Source of the DNA: an uncultured Algibacter sp.
GTDB taxonomy: Bacteria > Bacteroidota > Bacteroidia > Flavobacteriales > Flavobacteriaceae
Length of the DNA stretch: 64,000 nt
Assembly: GCF_947487605.1 (NCBI RefSeq)
Contig: NZ_CANKXK010000002.1
Coordinates: forward strand, 186,001-250,000
Direction: 5' to 3'
Every line of letters starts with the position of its first letter. Within the stretch, counting starts at the first letter, position 1. Below the pieces are notes generated by a model that saw only the letters and a program-made list of their open reading frames with translations, made no database searches and was not told the origin of the DNA. The position numbers and the translations under genes were made by a program. Of the stretch, positions 19,235-30,400 are shown one piece after another.

Positions 19235-22200
19235 TTATTTTCCAATGTTAATATGTATGTATGTTCTAATCTCCCACTCGTTTCCATCATCGAATCCAAC
19301 AGGGCTTAAAACCGGAAGTGCTGGAACCGTATTTGGTGGAACTGCAGTAGGTGCATATCTTGGCGAGAACTCATCAAGTGATCTCCATATACCGCGAATA
19401 CCAATTTTGGTCGCTGGCATAATAAACCAATCTGGTTTGCTAATTGAGGTGGAAATATCAATCATGTTCTGCACAGGGAATGTTAAGTTGAAATCACGAT
19501 GGTAATCGAAAGGTCCCCAATCGTTAATTTTACAACTATATTCTACTTTCCACTTTTTGTAAATCATTTTAATATCACCTCCAAAGCGATCTATAGTTCT
19601 ATCACTATCACCTAAGGCCTGTGCTGTACCACCATAGAAATTACCAATAATTCCAATATCTGGACTTATTTTAGATACCATTCGTGAGCTTATCTCCCAT
19701 AAATCTTGTGCCGGAGCTGCCTGTGGAAACGCAAAAAACTGTCGATTGGCCAAAAACCCAATATGTGCATCTTGTGCTGTTGGATGGTGTCTGTAAACAA
19801 AACCAAGATTGAAAGCAAACTTAGCATCTTCCGCTCTATCGTTATCCCATTCGTAGAACCATGATCCTGGTGTTGGGTCGAAGGTTAAAAGTAACTCTCC
19901 TGCTGTTGTCTCTCTATTTCCTCTTACTGCAAAAGGGTCGTCAATAAAGTTTCTTAATCTTCCTGGAGCAGAAACATCACTTGGCATTGGGTCTACCAAA
20001 GGTTTTTGCCAAAGGAAGTTTGGCGCTATTTGCCAATTACCTGTTAAAAATGTGAAACCTGTAAGGATATTGGTTTGGTTTCCGCTTCCAGAATCCTTTA
20101 GTTTCCAACCAGTAAATGTTCTTGTTGCATCTGCTCCTCCGCCTGCAACTAAGCCCATATAAGCCGCTTGCCCATACCAGTTGAACTTTCCTCCTTCATA
20201 AGTTATCTTTGCTTTCCCACCCCAGTTATCGTCTGAGTTTATTTTATCTTGATACACCACATAGTTGCCTGGGCCTCCCGTGACATCTTGGAACGTACTC
20301 CCATTTAAAGGGCTTCCTCCCCAAATACCACCAAGCGAAACACCAAATTTGCCAAATTCCTTTTCAATAGCTATAGTTGCTCGTTCTGTTGGCCATGGTG
20401 GAATCACACCTGATCTAACCTGATTTGCGTCCAAAATTCGACGACCGTTTTCGTCAAAACTTAACGAAGTATTTAAGTCTCTGTGATAAATCCCTGTGAT
20501 ATCCCAGTGTTTAAAATGTGTACGGTATTTTAACAGAACCGTTGGATTTGCACCCCACCATAATTGAGGACCAAAGGCCGCTTTTAAGCCTTTAAAAGCA
20601 CGCTTTCCGTCTATTTCCACACCTAAAATCTCACCGTTATAAATATCTAAATTAGGACCGTAATTAGCTTCTGGGTATAAGCCAAAGAAATCCCCTTCAT
20701 AACCCCAATGGTAATGACCTGTTCGGTAAAACCCTCTAACATCGGCATGTTTTGTTTGCCAATCAAATTCGGCATTGTATACTCTTAAGCGATTGTTATC
20801 TGTAATGACAACTTCTTCACCATTACTATTAACCACACTAACAGGGCGCCCCACATTTTCATAGAAAATTTCATTTATGGGATTCTGAGCCACATTGCCC
20901 AGAATGTTGAAGTTGACCTCGGCTGTCATATTTGACGTTGGCTTACCTTCAACACCTACAAAATAAGATTGCATGTGATCGAAACCAAGCTGATTAGGAA
21001 ATGTATTTGCATCAGGACCCACATTGTCTGGGGTAGTAATTAAGCTCCCTCCTGTGTTAAATGTTGTAAACTCTGCTCTAAGATTGCTTAGTTTAATTTT
21101 TGCGCCATCCTTAGCATCAAGAGCTGCTTTATCACCTCGGGCTCTTAAAACGGCATCCATTAATTCAATACCATTAAAATGATTTTGAATAAAATCGGCA
21201 TCAACGCCTTCTCTGTAAGGATCTAATTGATGTGCTTCTTTTAAGGCATAATATGCTGCACGCGGATATAAATCGTATAAACCTCTTGAACTTGTTGGGC
21301 CTTTGGCACAAATACCAAACCACTCCTCATTCATGTTATTTTCACCTGGCGCCAAATCAATACCATATCCTCCGTTAGCCCATGATGCATTATTATCGTG
21401 TACATCTGCATTTTCTCTTTTATCAAACCCATATTTCCACCAGCCATCACTAAACTGAAAAGTAAAACCACCAAGGGAATTTTGTGCTTTTCCTAAACCG
21501 GCTGCATTTGCATAAATCTCTCTCCAATTCTCAACCATATAATAAGCCTGTGCTTTTTGATCTTCCTTGTCCTCAACAGCATTATAAGCATCTGCACCAA
21601 ATTCTGTAAACATGATAGGCTTGTTAAGCTTCTTTTTTACTACATCGAACATATCGGTAAAAGAGGCTCCACGATACGAGTTAACCCCATAGATATCTAC
21701 ATCCTTACATTCTTCTGCAACGATGTCAATAAATAGTACATCTCCATTACATATAGCAACAGGGTGTGAAGGATCCATTTCCTTAATCATTTTAGACACC
21801 TCGTTCATCAACCTATACATGGGCCGCCCTCGACTTTCCCCTATAAAATTTATTCGACCTTCATCATCTGGAAAATCTTCGGTTTCTGCACCTGCCCAGA
21901 ACAAGCCATAATTGTTTTCGTTTCCTAATAAGTAGAGTAGTAGTCCTGGTGTGTTTTTATAACCTTCAACCAAATTCTTCATGTCTGTTACTAATTGATC
22001 TTTAGTAACGGGGTCGTCGTAAATGGTAACAGGTGTCCAAACCCCATTCAACGTTAATCCGTAACGACCAAACGAATGGTTAAGCATGGTATAAATACCA
22101 TATTTTTCGTAGATGTATTTAATCCATCTTGCTGGCACACCAGTATATTGACGAATTACATTTACATTCATATTTTTTAAAAGCGACATTTCGGTATCTA

Positions 22201-22423
22201 ATCCCGCTTTTATAACATCGTCTGATTTGTTCCAAAAATCAGCATTTACAGTATTGGTTCCAATAGGGATATAATCCCAGTTCATACCATTAATCATGAA
22301 GTCTTTGCCATCGACAACCAATTTCTGGCCTTCTTCATTATTAACAACCTCTACCTTACTTGCCTGAGCAAAAACAGCACATGTGAACAAGAAGAAAAAG
22401 AATCTTAGAAATTTGTTTTTCAT
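19235..22423 (-). CDS. GH2-like (clan A) TIM-barrel glycosidase with C-terminal outer-membrane beta-barrel-like region
   Basis: Start at 22423 gives signal peptide MKNKFLRFFFFLFTCAVFAQA; LLGNENNYG and MFTEFGADAY catalytic-type motifs; C-terminal ~500 aa rich in aromatic/glycine alternating strands. Confidence 0.65.
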   Translation of the reverse strand: MKNKFLRFFFFLFTCAVFAQASKVEVVNNEEGQKLVVDGKDFMINGMNWDYIPIGTNTVNADFWNKSDDVIKAGLDTEMSLLKNMNVNVIRQYTGVPARWIKYIYEKYGIYTMLNHSFGRYGLTLNGVWTPVTIYDDPVTKDQLVTDMKNLVEGYKNTPGLLLYLLGNENNYGLFWAGAETEDFPDDEGRINFIGESRGRPMYRLMNEVSKMIKEMDPSHPVAICNGDVLFIDIVAEECKDVDIYGVNSYRGASFTDMFDVVKKKLNKPIMFTEFGADAYNAVEDKEDQKAQAYYMVENWREIYANAAGLGKAQNSLGGFTFQFSDGWWKYGFDKRENADVHDNNASWANGGYGIDLAPGENNMNEEWFGICAKGPTSSRGLYDLYPRAAYYALKEAHQLDPYREGVDADFIQNHFNGIELMDAVLRARGDKAALDAKDGAKIKLSNLRAEFTTFNTGGSLITTPDNVGPDANTFPNQLGFDHMQSYFVGVEGKPTSNMTAEVNFNILGNVAQNPINEIFYENVGRPVSVVNSNGEEVVITDNNRLRVYNAEFDWQTKHADVRGFYRTGHYHWGYEGDFFGLYPEANYGPNLDIYNGEILGVEIDGKRAFKGLKAAFGPQLWWGANPTVLLKYRTHFKHWDITGIYHRDLNTSLSFDENGRRILDANQVRSGVIPPWPTERATIAIEKEFGKFGVSLGGIWGGSPLNGSTFQDVTGGPGNYVVYQDKINSDDNWGGKAKITYEGGKFNWYGQAAYMGLVAGGGADATRTFTGWKLKDSGSGNQTNILTGFTFLTGNWQIAPNFLWQKPLVDPMPSDVSAPGRLRNFIDDPFAVRGNRETTAGELLLTFDPTPGSWFYEWDNDRAEDAKFAFNLGFVYRHHPTAQDAHIGFLANRQFFAFPQAAPAQDLWEISSRMVSKISPDIGIIGNFYGGTAQALGDSDRTIDRFGGDIKMIYKKWKVEYSCKINDWGPFDYHRDFNLTFPVQNMIDISTSISKPDWFIMPATKIGIRGIWRSLDEFSPRYAPTAVPPNTVPALPVLSPVGFDDGNEWEIRTYIHINIGK

Positions 22424-22523
22424 AGTTATAGTTATTTTAAGTTGTTCGTTTTTAATGAATATTGTAATTCCCAATTATATCTATTAATTGAAATTATATA
22501 GCTTGTTAAAACTATCTTAAAAA

Positions 22524-22540
22524 TTTAAGGATTCCTTAAA
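22524..22540. promoter_or_regulatory. 17-bp perfect dyad TTTAAGGA-T-TCCTTAAA
   Basis: 8-bp arms, 1-nt spacer, in leader of 19235..22423. Confidence 0.45.
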
Positions 22541-22544
22541 AAAC

Positions 22545-22566
22545 ACCACAACAAAAAACATACATC
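22545..22566 (-). promoter_or_regulatory. Shared 22-nt leader/promoter element GATGTATGTTTTTTGTTGNGGT (copy 1)
   Basis: 21/22 identical to 30538..30559. Confidence 0.6.
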
Positions 22567-22670
22567 GCAAAAAAAGAGACGGTAAATTGTTAGAACCCTA
22601 ATAAAAACACTATTTGTTAGTTACTTGATTTATAAAAACACTACATGCTTTAGAAGCAAAAAGCACGTTT

Positions 22671-22689
22671 TGTATTGGTGTTGTATAGG
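22671..22689 (-). promoter_or_regulatory. Candidate operator: TGTATTGG and TGTATAGG direct repeats, 11-bp spacing
   Basis: Starts at 22671 and 22682 on the plus strand; matched at 30663-30681 and 33593-33611. Confidence 0.5.
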
Positions 22690-22878
22690 TATATTACTAC
22701 TGTGTTGTGTTCTTAAAATGAACTGATTATATAAAAACATCTAGAAACAATGATGTTTTACCTATTATCTTAAAACCATGTTGCATATCTTATATTTTCA
22801 AAAAAAGTGTTTACCCCTATTGACTTGAGAAATAAAAGGATAGAGACAGTAAAAATATTTTTGTTGTGTCTTTAAATA

Positions 22879-22913
22879 AACAAGGAGGAGCTAGTTAATA
22901 ATTCCTCCTTGTT
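22879..22913 (-). terminator. Hairpin terminator candidate after the SusC/SusD operon
   Basis: 11-bp perfect stem AACAAGGAGGA/TCCTCCTTGTT, 13-nt loop; weak U tract. Confidence 0.6.
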
Positions 22914-22948
22914 CGTTGATCTTAAATTTAGTTTAAATAACTTAACTT

Positions 22949-23887
22949 TTACCGTACTGGTTTCTCCGTTTGAAATTTGCAATACCATGCATTATCTGTA
23001 ACAGCAGCGTCTAATACTCTCACTTCAAGTGTTGATGATGTTAATTTTATAATTTCAAACTTACTAACACCTGAATACCAAGACATAAAACCATCATTCG
23101 AAAAACTCATGGTTGTCCCTCTATACTCTCCATCAATAGTTGCTACAGAAGAAGATGGAATCATAGTTACCGTTTTTACTCCAACAAGAGACGGCGCTAC
23201 ATCTTCACCATGACAAGACTCTCCATCAACTCCAATCGTTGCGGCAAAATCTCCAGGGGTATAAGCAGATCCTGCTGTTTGTTCGTATAATAGCTCTCCT
23301 TCTGTAATCTGTGAAAAAACAAATTCTGCATCATACATACACAATTTATCTTCGTGCCATGGATTCGATCTAAACCTTTCAGGGAAAGTATGTCTGTTTT
23401 CAATGTCTGGTGTATTCGTACCCAAACCAATATTTACTGCTTTATCTGCAGCCCAATACCATGTTTTACTAAAACCCGTTCCACCACTTAGCAAATCTTT
23501 AGCTTCTTGGTCTTCAAATGTACTAAGAACATCTAATTGCATTGATTGGCTAGAAGTAATACCGCCTGCCCCAAAAGCTAATGCTGTAACGGTATATGTA
23601 TTAACGCCTAATTCGGCAAACACAAAACTTGCGTTTCCCTGAGGTGCAGCAATTCTTTCTCCATTTATCATGTATTGATAAGAAAGCGCATTATCTGCAG
23701 TAACACTAAAGTTTACCATGCCGCTTCCGTCTCCGTTAGGATTGCTAGCATCTGCACCAACAATACTTGACGTTATTTGAATATTTGTAGGTGCTACAAT
23801 ATCACCTACTTCATAATCATCTTCTTGACATCCTATAAGAGTTCCTGATAATAAAATAAGCGCCATTAAAATATTAATATTTTTCAT
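22949..23887 (-). CDS. PUL surface lipoprotein (SusE/SGBP-like), C-terminal domain unassigned
   Basis: Lipobox (TLIGCQED); Ig-like N-terminus; position downstream of SusCD. Confidence 0.6.
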   Translation of the reverse strand: MKNINILMALILLSGTLIGCQEDDYEVGDIVAPTNIQITSSIVGADASNPNGDGSGMVNFSVTADNALSYQYMINGERIAAPQGNASFVFAELGVNTYTVTALAFGAGGITSSQSMQLDVLSTFEDQEAKDLLSGGTGFSKTWYWAADKAVNIGLGTNTPDIENRHTFPERFRSNPWHEDKLCMYDAEFVFSQITEGELLYEQTAGSAYTPGDFAATIGVDGESCHGEDVAPSLVGVKTVTMIPSSSVATIDGEYRGTTMSFSNDGFMSWYSGVSKFEIIKLTSSTLEVRVLDAAVTDNAWYCKFQTEKPVR

Positions 23888-23904
23888 AATAATTAGTTTT
23901 TAAA

Positions 23905-25938
23905 TTAATTTGTAAGTTTAAACTCATCAAAATAATAGACCGTACCGTCTCCTGGGTTATTAGGGTCGAAATCAAAGAATAATACAATTCTATCATAGTT
24001 AAAAGACTGAGCATCTGTAAAATCGAATACTAATTCTTCCCAAGAATTTGCTACCGTTGTAAGAGCATCTATTTCATGAAATTCATCACTATTGTTCGAG
24101 TTTTCTATTTTTAAACGAACATTTACTCCTGTTCTTGGCGACCATGTTTTAACACTTATACTTTTGAAGGTGTCTAAATCTAATGGTTCTGCTAACCCAA
24201 AAAACGTTCCTCCCCAAAACTGAGCCCCTGAAGACTTAGTAAACTGTGCTACATTAGCACTTGAGTTTATTCCTGAAGCATCCGGATTCGCTATTACCTC
24301 GGTTGGCGCGATATCTCCAAAATCGGTAAAAGCTGGTGCAACTCCTTCAAAATCTTGTAAAGGAAAATCTAATACTGTTGCTACGAGTTGTATTTCATCA
24401 AAATAATAAACCGTACCGTCTCCTGGATTATTAGGATCGAAATCAAAGAATATTACTATTCTATCATAATTAAAAGGTTGTGCATCTGTAAAATCGAATT
24501 CCAATTCTTCCCAAGAATTTGCGACCGTTGTAAGTGCATCTATTTCATGAAACTCGTCTGAATTATTCGAGTTTTCTATTTTTAGACGAACATTTACACC
24601 TGTTCTTGGAGACCAAGTTTTAACACTTATGCTTTTGAAAGTATCTAAATCTAAAGGCTCGCTTAAACCAAAGAATGTACCTCCCCAGAACCGAGCCCCT
24701 GAAGACTTTGTAAACTGTGCTACATTAGCGCTCGTATTAATACCTGAAGCATCTGGATTTGTTATCACCTCTGTTGGAGCTATATCTCCAAAATCTGTGA
24801 AAGCTGGTGGAGTTCCCTCAAAATCTTGAAGCATCTGAGACACCACAACGCCAGCGAAATCTTGTTTAATATTATCTACATAGAACGTCCAATCTGCACT
24901 TCCATCACCTGCTGTCCCAAAATCAAAGAACCAAACTAATTTTTGATATGTTTGAGATGTGTCAATATCGCTAAAGTCTATAGTAACCTCTTCCCAGGCG
25001 CTATTACCTGTTAATGTAACTTCTTTTTCAATAAAAATATTGGCATCGTCAAGGTTTTCTAGCTTGAACAGTAATTTGCCTCCAGCTCTTGGGGACCAAA
25101 CATTTAATTTAATAAGCTTCTTAACACTAAAGTCTATAGGAGCAGAAGCTACAATTACGTTACCAGCCCAAACTTCTGGCCCTCCCTTAACTATTTTTGC
25201 CACTTTAGCTGATGAATTACCATTTGTATCTGGGTTATCTATAACTTCTCCTGAAGCACCATCAAAGCCAAAGAATACAGTGGTGTCAAAAATTTCAAAA
25301 TCTATTGGTAATTTTGTTGGTGTTGTAACTGAAATCACAACTTCTACTTCCGTGGTTTCAACGCCACCACTTAAAGCAATAACTTTTATAGTGTAATCGC
25401 CCACCAAAGGATACTCAAAGCTTACTGTTTCGCCTAAAGCTAAATCTGTAGCTACTTCGTCTACATTTGATGCGTCGAAAAACACTTGAAAAGCGGCTGC
25501 ATAATCTGCAGTAGCAGACACGTTAACTTGAAATGGGTTAGCAGGGTCTATCTCTGCTTTAATTTCTAGGTTCTCTGGAGCTCGAAAAGAAACTACTAGT
25601 TCTTTAGTAACTTCTTCACTAACCAAACCTGTTATACCGACTGCAACAAAACTAACGGTGTAAACTCCTTCTTCATAAATGTGCTCAGCAGATTCGCCTT
25701 GCATTACGACTTCGCTTACATCTGAGCCATCACCAAATGAAGTTATGTTATAAGATGCAGCACCCTCCGCATTAGGTGTTATTTTTACAAGTCCTGAGTT
25801 GTCTGGTATTAACCTAAAGTCTACTGATACATTTGTAGGCGCAACAACTTTATCGACAAATCCTAAATCGTTATCATCTTCGGCACAACTTACAAGAAAA
25901 ACCAAAGCTAAACTTAATATGTATTTTAATGTTTTCAT
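23905..25938 (-). CDS. PUL surface lipoprotein with PKD-like and three CBM-like domains
   Basis: Lipobox (FLVSCAED); repeated SVKTWSPRTGVNVRLKIENSNNSDEFHEIDALTT...YYFDE modules. Confidence 0.7.
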   Translation of the reverse strand: MKTLKYILSLALVFLVSCAEDDNDLGFVDKVVAPTNVSVDFRLIPDNSGLVKITPNAEGAASYNITSFGDGSDVSEVVMQGESAEHIYEEGVYTVSFVAVGITGLVSEEVTKELVVSFRAPENLEIKAEIDPANPFQVNVSATADYAAAFQVFFDASNVDEVATDLALGETVSFEYPLVGDYTIKVIALSGGVETTEVEVVISVTTPTKLPIDFEIFDTTVFFGFDGASGEVIDNPDTNGNSSAKVAKIVKGGPEVWAGNVIVASAPIDFSVKKLIKLNVWSPRAGGKLLFKLENLDDANIFIEKEVTLTGNSAWEEVTIDFSDIDTSQTYQKLVWFFDFGTAGDGSADWTFYVDNIKQDFAGVVVSQMLQDFEGTPPAFTDFGDIAPTEVITNPDASGINTSANVAQFTKSSGARFWGGTFFGLSEPLDLDTFKSISVKTWSPRTGVNVRLKIENSNNSDEFHEIDALTTVANSWEELEFDFTDAQPFNYDRIVIFFDFDPNNPGDGTVYYFDEIQLVATVLDFPLQDFEGVAPAFTDFGDIAPTEVIANPDASGINSSANVAQFTKSSGAQFWGGTFFGLAEPLDLDTFKSISVKTWSPRTGVNVRLKIENSNNSDEFHEIDALTTVANSWEELVFDFTDAQSFNYDRIVLFFDFDPNNPGDGTVYYFDEFKLTN
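23917..24831. repeat. Intragenic tandem direct repeat, period 471 bp (157 codons), two copies
   Basis: cgtaccgtctcctgg at 23941 and 24412; flanking sequence closely similar. Confidence 0.85.
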
Positions 25939-25955
25939 ATTGTCTTTTTTTAAAA

Positions 25956-27425
25956 TTAGTAATTAGGGTTTTGCTCCCATCTATTACCTGCTAATTGAAT
26001 TTCAATTAATGGTATTGGAAATACTTCGTGCTTTCCAGACACAAATCCGTCTATTTCATTTGCAGCTCTTCCTGTGCGGACTAAATCAAAGAAACGATGG
26101 CCTTCACCAACTAATTCTACACGACGTTCTTTATATATATCATTGGTTAAATTAGATCCTGAAGTAGAAACAGCTTCAAGCATAGCTCTTGTTCTTACTC
26201 TATTTAGATAAGTTCTAGCTCTTTCGTCGCTAATACTCCCTCTATTTAATGCCTCTGCAGCCATTAACAAAACGTCTGCAAAACGAATAGCTCTATAATT
26301 ATTGGGGTTTGTTAAGTTGGCGTCTCCCGTATTTAGGTCGCCTTGGCGCGAAATGTATTTTCTATTAAAATACCCCGTATGTTCATTGCCTTTCCCAAAA
26401 GTAGCGCCAGTTTCTAGTGCCCATGCCTCAATATCTAATATGGAATACTCTAAACGGATATCTCCGTCTTCGAATGCGTTAAACGCCTCCTGCGTTGGTA
26501 CATTGAAACTAAATCCAGATTCGAATTCTGGACCATCATATTTTCGTATGCCATTAAAACCTACAGCAACATTACCTTCGCTACATTGTAAACACTCAAA
26601 ACTTGCTCCTTCTTCATCAGTATATTGTACCTCGAAAACAGATTCTATGTTATTTTCATTGTTGTTTTCAAACATAGTTTTTGCTAGTTCTGATGACAAT
26701 AAATCCATAGGTATTGAGGGTGCGTTGCCAATTAAATCCTCAAGTACTGTTCCTGCCTCGGTAAATTTATCTTGGTATAAATAAGCTTTACCCAACAACG
26801 CTTGTGCTGATGCCTTAGTTACTCTACCTTTTTGAGCTTGCGTATAAGGTAAGTTTGACACTGCAAATTTTAAATCGTCTTCTATTAGAGCATAAACATC
26901 TGCTTTAGGCGATTTATCAATGGTGGTTTCTTCTCCAAATTGAACTCTTTTATCAATAATTAATGGAATGTCACCAAACCATTTTACTAATTCAAAATAA
27001 TAATAGGCTCTTAAAAACCTTGTTTGAGCTAGCACATTATTTTTATTAGGAAAATCTGTTTTGTCTTGAAACTCCATTATATAATTAGTTCTACTAACTC
27101 CACCATACATCCACGTCCAGATATCTCTTAATTGTGCATTTATTGGAGTGTGAATCATATCGTCTATTTCTTGAATTCCAGGAACATCTGTTGCGCTCTC
27201 ACCGCCTGCAAGTGTATTGTCTGAAGCAATCTCACCAAGCATAACATTTAGGTAGGTTGATTGCAACACATCATACGCACCAATTAAAGCATTTTGATAA
27301 TCTTCTTCTGAATTGAAGAATTCATCGGATATCTCGTCTGGAGATGCTACATCTACAAAATCGTCACTACATGAAAATGTAAGAACAAAGACGATAAGTA
27401 TATATTTTAGTTTTAAATTTTTCAT
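25956..27425 (-). CDS. SusD/RagB family nutrient-binding lipoprotein
   Basis: Lipobox (LTFSCSDD); N-terminal YQNALIGAYDVLQS, C-terminal RRVELVGEGHRFFDLVRTG typical of SusD. Confidence 0.9.
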   Translation of the reverse strand: MKNLKLKYILIVFVLTFSCSDDFVDVASPDEISDEFFNSEEDYQNALIGAYDVLQSTYLNVMLGEIASDNTLAGGESATDVPGIQEIDDMIHTPINAQLRDIWTWMYGGVSRTNYIMEFQDKTDFPNKNNVLAQTRFLRAYYYFELVKWFGDIPLIIDKRVQFGEETTIDKSPKADVYALIEDDLKFAVSNLPYTQAQKGRVTKASAQALLGKAYLYQDKFTEAGTVLEDLIGNAPSIPMDLLSSELAKTMFENNNENNIESVFEVQYTDEEGASFECLQCSEGNVAVGFNGIRKYDGPEFESGFSFNVPTQEAFNAFEDGDIRLEYSILDIEAWALETGATFGKGNEHTGYFNRKYISRQGDLNTGDANLTNPNNYRAIRFADVLLMAAEALNRGSISDERARTYLNRVRTRAMLEAVSTSGSNLTNDIYKERRVELVGEGHRFFDLVRTGRAANEIDGFVSGKHEVFPIPLIEIQLAGNRWEQNPNY

Positions 27426-27433
27426 AACTAATA

Positions 27434-30400
27434 TTAAAATTTTAAGTTAATTCCTAATAAGAATGTTTGTGCGCTAGGATAAAAACCTTGATCTACACCG
27501 CCGCCAATTGGAGCACCTGATGATGCTGTTGGATCGTAACCTCTATATTCGGTTAAAGTCACCAAATTGCTTGCAGACACATATAACCTTAACTTACTTA
27601 TTTTAGAATTCTCCAGAGCTTTGTCTGAGAAATTATACCCCAATTGTACATTCTGTAATCGAACAAAAGACCCATCCTCTACAAAATAATCTGAAAACAA
27701 GGTGTTTGAAGTAGCCGCTGTTGTTACTCTAGGTGTGGTGTTTGTTGTGCCCTCACCGTTCCATCTATCTAAGAAATAAATAGGTTTATTTACCTTGTTT
27801 TGATTTCTTTCATAATTACGAACAATTTCATTTCCTAGAGAAGCAAATGCATAAGCAGCGAAATCGAAGTTTTTATAATCTAGCGAAATATTAAGACCCA
27901 TAGTGGCGTCTGGAATTGGATCTCCAAGGTATACCCTGTCGTCTGCATCTATTATATTATCACCATTTTGGTCAACAAAACTTAAATCTCCAATTTGAGG
28001 CGGGTTTTTTTCTGTTGGTACAGAGTTGTTAAAATCTTCTTGGTTTTGAATTACACCATTCGTTTGTAAACCATAGAAAAAGCCAATTGGAAACCCTGCT
28101 TCCATTCTTGATGGTCCAAATTCTTGACCTACTCCAAATGTACCTCCTTCAATAAAACCACCATCACTTGTTACTGAAACAACCTGATTGTCTATAGCTG
28201 TCACATTGTATTTAATGCTAAATTTAAAGTTGTCACTAAAATTATCTGAATAACCAATAGCAAACTCTAATCCTTTATTTTCAACTATTCCCGCATTAAC
28301 AAATGGAGATGCAGACCCTGGAGCAGAAGCCCCTAATATACCTGATACTTGCGGTTGTACTAACAAGTCTTCTGTTCTCTTGTTAAAATAATCTATCGTA
28401 ATATCTACCTTGTTGTTTAAAATTCGTGCATCTAATCCTATATCTAAAGTTTTTTGTTTTTCCCATTTAATTTCTGGGTTTGAAAGTCCGCCAATAGATG
28501 ATCCGAACACCACTTCATCGTTATTATCAAAGGTATAAGTAGCCTCCCCATTATTAAGTGATACAAATCCATAATCATCGATTCTGTCATTACCAAGAAC
28601 ACCATAAGAAGCTCTAAACTTTAATAAATCGAATACAGCGCTGTCTTTTAAGAAATCTTCATCTGAAACGACCCAACCAATAGATCCTGAAGGGAAAAAA
28701 CCAAACTTGTTTTCTGGTCCAAATTTTGTAGAACCATCACGACGAACCACGGCTGATAAAAGATATTTTCCTTTATAGTCATATTGAATTCGCGCGAAGT
28801 ATGATAACAATCTTGAATCGAAAATAGCATTTCTTCCCGTAGCTTGATTAATGTTTTCAATCTCAGAAGCTTCTTCAATAGAGGCGTTAATGATATTGTT
28901 GTCTATTATATTAAAACCCTTAAGTCCAGTAAATTCACCTGTTGTTTTAAAGACAGACATACCTAGTAAAACGTTAATCTTATGAGTGTCATTTAATAGG
29001 TTGTCATATTTAAGAAACGCATCGAACGTATAATCCCTAAAATAATCTAGTCCTTCAAAAACTTCGCTTCTGTCATTATTAAACACTTTGCCGCTACCAT
29101 AATCAACTTCAGGACTAAATACCTTTGATGACACTTCAGAATAATTAAACTGAATATTAGATTGTGCTGTAAAGTGCTCTAAGAAATTATAAGATAATCC
29201 TGCATTACCACTCAATCTAATAACTTTACCTCTATTGTAGGTGTTAGCCATCTGAGCTACTGGATTTATTACTTCATTGCCTAAGCCTTCTGCAATTGTA
29301 AACGCTCCAGTCTCATCTCTAACGCCTTTGGTTGGATCCATATTTAATGCATTAAATAGAATAGATCCAAGATCATTTTCGAGAAGATTTCTTTTATTCG
29401 TTCTCATTAAGGTTAAACCAGAAGTTAGCTTAAAGTTTTCAAGAAAATCTAGATTGTATGTTACTGCATTAGTAAAACGTGTAAAATTTGATTTGCTTCC
29501 CCCTACAATACCATCTTGAGTTAAAAATGAACCACTATAAGAGTATGATGATTTTTTACCACCTGCTTTAAATAAAATACTGTGATTTTGTATTGGTGCA
29601 CTTTCAAACACTTGGTCTTGCCAATCAGTTCCTTGCCCTAAAACAGATAAATCAGGAAAAGGAAGCGCGCTTCCCCCTGAAGCAAAAGCTTCATTTATAA
29701 TTACTGCATATTCTGTGGCATTAAGCACTGGTATTTTTCGTGTAGTTTCCTGAAAACCTCCATATGCATTATATTCTACCGTAAGAGGCATGTTTTGACG
29801 CCCTTTTTTAGTGGTTATTAAAATTACACCGTTTGCAGCTCTAACACCATAAATACCAGCAGTCGCATCTTTAAGAATGTTCATGCTTTCAATATCGCTA
29901 GGGTTAATAACACTTAAGTCCTCAATAACATTGCCATCAACAAGTATTAATGGTCGGCTATCTCCATTTGTAGACACCCCTCTAATACTAATAGTTGCTG
30001 CTCCACCTGGCGACCCTGACTGCTGAGTTATATTTACACCCGCAACCTGACCTTGTAATGCTTGTTCAACTCTAGTTGGTTTTAGCGCTTCAATAGTTTC
30101 TGCGCCAACTACAGATACAGCACCTGTAATCTCTTTTTTGGTTTGTGTACCATAACCAATAACAACAACTTCGTCTAGTTGCGCAAGGTCTTCTTCTAAT
30201 TGAATGGTTAATGTTGAGCTATCTGTTATCGCTTGCTCGTAGGTTGTATAACCTATATAACTGAAGGATAATATTGAGCCAATCTCAACATCTGAAATTG
30301 TAAAATTGCCGTCAAAATCTGTAACAGCTCCTTTACTTGTGTTTTTAACTATAATGTTTACTCCAGGAATAGGAAAACCTGTATTATCTTGAACAACCCC

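Noticed and set aside
22475-22940. Long intergenic region considered as a ncRNA gene or missed small ORF
   Set aside because: Explained by terminator at 22879-22913, operator repeats and leader of the next operon; no convincing ORF or independent promoter/terminator pair
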